A stretch of DNA of 64,000 nt from Bordetella petrii. GTDB taxonomy: Bacteria; Pseudomonadota; Gammaproteobacteria; Burkholderiales; Burkholderiaceae_B. The notes under the pieces were generated by a model. It was not told the origin of the DNA, did no database searches, and saw nothing but the letters and a program-made list of their open reading frames with translations. Shown here piece by piece: positions 61,658 to 64,000 of the stretch. How positions within the stretch are numbered: the first letter of the stretch is position 1; every line of letters starts with the position of its first letter. The DNA is taken from contig NC_010170.1 of assembly GCF_000067205.1 (NCBI RefSeq), forward strand, positions 5,146,001 through 5,210,000. Reading direction: 5' to 3'. The position numbers and the translations under genes are program-made.

Positions 61658-62074
61658 TTAAGCACCGATATGACGCGCGACGAACGTGGTCGAGATCGGC
61701 AGCTTGGCGGCAGCCAGGCGGAACGCCTCGCGCGCGAGCTCTTCGCTGACGCCTTCCATTTCGTAGAGCACCTTGCCGGGTTGGATTTCGGCGACCCAGT
61801 ATTCCGGGTTGCCCTTACCGTTACCCATCCGGACTTCGGCAGGCTTCTGCGAGATCGGCTTATCCGGGAAAATGCGAATCCAGATACGGCCGCCACGCTT
61901 GATGTGACGGTTGATGGCACGACGCGCCGCCTCGATCTGGCGAGCGGTCAGGCGGCCACGGCCGGTGGCCTTCAGGCCGAATTCGCCGAACGACACATGC
62001 GTGCCGCGCGTGGCCAGACCGGTGTTGCGGCCCTTTTGCTCTTTGCGATATTTTCTGCGAGAGGGTTGCAGCAT
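61658..62074 (-). CDS. rplP: 50S ribosomal protein L16
   Basis: 138 residues. MLQPSRRKYRKEQKGRNTGLATRGTHVSFGEFGLKATGRGRLTARQIEAARRAINRHIKRGGRIWIRIFPDKPISQKPAEVRMG. Organises the A-site region of the large subunit. It is 2 nt after rpsC. Confidence 0.98.
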   Translation of the reverse strand: MLQPSRRKYRKEQKGRNTGLATRGTHVSFGEFGLKATGRGRLTARQIEAARRAINRHIKRGGRIWIRIFPDKPISQKPAEVRMGNGKGNPEYWVAEIQPGKVLYEMEGVSEELAREAFRLAAAKLPISTTFVARHIGA

Positions 62075-62076
62075 GG

Positions 62077-62868
62077 TTATTCTCCTTCAGGCGCCGGAGC
62101 TGCGTCCGCCTTGCGGGGACCACGGCCACGGCCACCCGGACGACCGGGACGGCCGCCATCAGGGCGGTCGCCACGCGGCGCGCGACGCGGACGGCGCTCT
62201 TCTTCACGCGGGGTAGCGGCTTCGGGCGGCAGTTCGCCGTTGGCCAGCATGTCGCCCTTGTAGACCCAGACCTTGATGCCGATCACACCATAGGTGGTGT
62301 GGGCTTCGGAGGTGCCGTAGTCGATATTGGCTTTCAGCGTGTGAAGCGGCACACGACCTTCGCGATACCACTCGGTGCGTGCGATTTCGATACCGTTCAG
62401 GCGGCCCGAGCTCATGATCTTGATGCCCTGGGCGCCCAGGCGCATCGCGTTCTGCATGGCGCGCTTCATGGCGCGGCGGAACATGATGCGCTTTTCGAGC
62501 TGCTGGGAGATCGAATCGGCGATCAGTTGAGCGTCGGTTTCCGGCTTGCGGATTTCCTCGATGTTGACGTGCACGGGCACGCCCATCAGGCGCTGCAGGT
62601 CGGCCTTCAGGCTTTCGATGTCTTCGCCGCGCTTGCCGATCACCACGCCCGGACGAGCCGAGTAGACGGTGATGCGGGCGTTCTTGGCGGGACGCTCGAT
62701 GATGACTCGGCCAACCGAGGCGCTCTTGAGCTTCTTCTTCAGGTACTCGCGAACGCGGATGTCTTCGGCCAGCATGCTGCCGAAAGCTTTGTCATCGGCG
62801 AACCAGCGCGAGGACCAATTACGGGTGACCGCGAGACGGAACCCAGTGGGGTGAATTTTCTGACCCAT
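62077..62868 (-). CDS. rpsC: 30S ribosomal protein S3 with basic C-terminal extension
   Basis: 263 residues, about 30 more than the E. coli protein. KH domain and S3 C-terminal domain are complete (GVVIGKRGEDIESLKADLQRLMGVPVHVNIEEIRKPE, SQQLEKRIMFRRAMKRAMQNAMRLGAQGIKIMSSGRLNG). After MLANGELPPE comes a low-complexity Arg/Gly/Pro tail (RPRRAPRGDRPDGG...) that probably binds RNA. It lies between rplV and rplP. Confidence 0.98.
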   Translation of the reverse strand: MGQKIHPTGFRLAVTRNWSSRWFADDKAFGSMLAEDIRVREYLKKKLKSASVGRVIIERPAKNARITVYSARPGVVIGKRGEDIESLKADLQRLMGVPVHVNIEEIRKPETDAQLIADSISQQLEKRIMFRRAMKRAMQNAMRLGAQGIKIMSSGRLNGIEIARTEWYREGRVPLHTLKANIDYGTSEAHTTYGVIGIKVWVYKGDMLANGELPPEAATPREEERRPRRAPRGDRPDGGRPGRPGGRGRGPRKADAAPAPEGE

Positions 62869-62877
62869 CGTGACTCC

Positions 62878-63207
62878 TTAGGCTCCGACCTTGACCGTGA
62901 TGTGGCAGGTCTGCTTCTCGATGCGGTTACCGCGGCCCTTGGCACGAGCCGAGAAACGCTTCATCGATTGCGCCTTGTCGACGAAGATCGTGGTGATCTT
63001 CAGCTCGTCGATGTCGGCGCCGTCGTTGTGTTCGGCATTGGCGATGGCGGACTCGACAGCCTTCTTCAGGATGCCGGCAGCCTTCTTGGGGGAAAAGGTG
63101 AGGATGTTCAGCGCCTGAGCAACCGACTTGCCGCGGATCAGGTCCGCAACCAGACGGGTTTTCTGGGCCGAGATGTGAACCCCACGGATAATGGCAGTAG
63201 TTTCCAT
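62878..63207 (-). CDS. rplV: 50S ribosomal protein L22
   Basis: 109 residues. METTAIIRGVHISAQKTRLVADLIRGKSVAQALNILTFSPKKAAGILKKAVESAIANAEHNDGAD and a C-terminal tunnel loop FSARAKGRGNRIEKQTCHITV. It is 3 nt after rpsS. Confidence 0.98.
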   Translation of the reverse strand: METTAIIRGVHISAQKTRLVADLIRGKSVAQALNILTFSPKKAAGILKKAVESAIANAEHNDGADIDELKITTIFVDKAQSMKRFSARAKGRGNRIEKQTCHITVKVGA

Positions 63208-63210
63208 CGC

Positions 63211-63486
63211 TTACCTCTTCGCCTTCTTGTCCGCGGCGTGGCCCTTGAACGTACGGGTCAGCGCGAACTCGCCGAGCTTGTGACCGACCATGTTCTCGTT
63301 GATGTACACGGGAACGTGCTGGCGGCCGTTGTGCACAGCGATCGTGAGGCCGATGAACTCGGGCAGGATCGTGGAACGGCGCGACCAGGTCTTGATCGGC
63401 TTCTTGTCTTTGCCCGCGACGGCCGTGTCCACCTTCTTGATGAGGTGGGCGTCGACAAACGGGCCTTTCTTGATCGAACGTGACAT
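63211..63486 (-). CDS. rpsS: 30S ribosomal protein S19
   Basis: 91 residues. MSRSIKKGPFVDAHLIKKVD, TWSRRSTILPEFIGLTIAVHNGRQHVPVYINENMVGHKLGEFALTRTFKGH. Head protein of the small subunit. It is 12 nt after rplB. Confidence 0.98.
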   Translation of the reverse strand: MSRSIKKGPFVDAHLIKKVDTAVAGKDKKPIKTWSRRSTILPEFIGLTIAVHNGRQHVPVYINENMVGHKLGEFALTRTFKGHAADKKAKR

Positions 63487-63498
63487 AGTGTTCGCCTC

Positions 63499-64000
63499 TT
63501 ACTTGCGCTTGCGCCGTTGGACGATCATGTTGTTCGTCCGCTTGTTGCGACGGGTCTTGAAACCCTTCGAGGGCGTGCCCCACGGGCTGACCGGTTCGCG
63601 TGCTTCGCCGGTGCGGCCTTCGCCGCCGCCGTGCGGGTGATCGACCGGGTTCATGGCCACGCCACGAACCGTCGGGCGGACACCGCGCCAACGCATTGCA
63701 CCGGCCTTGCCGATCTGGCGCAGGCTGTGTTCTTCGTTACCGACCTCACCGATGGTGGCACGGCACTCGATGTGGACGCGACGGACTTCGCCCGAACGCA
63801 GACGCACTTGAGCGTAGGTGCCTTCGCGAGCCAGCAGCACCGCCGACGCGCCAGCCGAACGCGCCATCTGGGCGCCCTTGCCGGGGATCATTTCGATGCA
63901 GTGGATCGTGGTACCCACCGGGATGTTGCGGATAGGCAGCGTGTTGCCGGCGCGGATCGGGGCTTCAATGCCCGAGACCAGCGTGGCGCCCACTTCCAGG
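63499..64000 (-). CDS. rplB: 50S ribosomal protein L2, N-terminus cut by window edge
   Basis: The last ~166 residues of L2 are present: AGTASAVLL-type SH3 region (ARSAGASAVLLAREGTYAQVRLRSGEVRRVHIECRATIGEVGN), then AMRWRGVRPTVRGVAMNPVDHPHGGGEGRT with the His important for peptidyl transfer, and the basic tail. The first ~110 residues lie beyond position 64000. Confidence 0.98.
   Translation of the reverse strand, partial: LEVGATLVSGIEAPIRAGNTLPIRNIPVGTTIHCIEMIPGKGAQMARSAGASAVLLAREGTYAQVRLRSGEVRRVHIECRATIGEVGNEEHSLRQIGKAGAMRWRGVRPTVRGVAMNPVDHPHGGGEGRTGEAREPVSPWGTPSKGFKTRRNKRTNNMIVQRRKRK

Overview
The window is a gene-dense, GC-rich chromosomal segment of a betaproteobacterium. It is most likely Alcaligenaceae of the Bordetella/Achromobacter type. 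This rests on the Bug-type tricarboxylate-transporter receptor, System II (ResB/CcsA) cytochrome c biogenesis next to cytochrome c4, the secY-infA-rpmJ gene order, and a GGTGTC(t/a)GRC...GYC(a/t)GACACC hairpin repeat family. Genus is an inference from gene content; no database search was possible. No rRNA, tRNA, CRISPR, insertion sequence or phage was seen.

Left part (1-13100). A truncated amino-acid binding protein is divergent from the NAD de novo genes nadA-nadB, whose promoter region carries two matching inverted repeats. After panB come a thioesterase-nitroreductase pair and an AraC-type regulator. Next is a co-directional catabolic-looking cluster: RidA, M20 deacylase, MHS-family transporter, PLP dehydratase, acetylpolyamine amidohydrolase-like deacetylase and AzlD/AzlC. 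RidA with a PLP dehydratase makes chemical sense, because RidA removes the enamine/imine such enzymes release.

Transport region (13100-21430). A Bug receptor gene faces an amidase. The amidase lies downstream of a complete five-gene LIV-type ABC transporter (livH, livM, livG, livF, binding protein). A divergent LacI-type regulator shares an intergenic region with livH that holds two almost identical 18-bp operators.

Stress and housekeeping region (21430-49900). A catalase-like haem protein with cytochrome b561 is divergent from an ECF sigma/anti-sigma pair. Between them one palindrome appears to supply the -35 element of two back-to-back ECF promoters with identical geometry. There follow EamA, SDR and HAD genes, ssb, an MFS gene, uvrA, a GST, dgt-aroB-aroK (minus strand), mrcA, cyaY, lptM-lysA, a 127/128-bp tandem repeat array, ccsA-resB-cytochrome c4, engB-hemB, cutA-dsbD and a HIT gene.

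Right part (49900-64000). The alpha, spc and S10 ribosomal operons are read on the minus strand from rplB (cut by the window edge) to rplQ. An aldehyde dehydrogenase on the opposite strand separates rpsQ from rplN. A strong terminator follows rpsQ, and a good sigma-70 promoter lies about 300 nt before rplN, so the S10 and spc units are separate transcripts here. Several operons use ATGA stop/start overlaps: thioesterase-nitroreductase, RidA-M20, catalase-b561, sigma-anti-sigma, aroK-aroB, lptM-lysA and engB-hemB.
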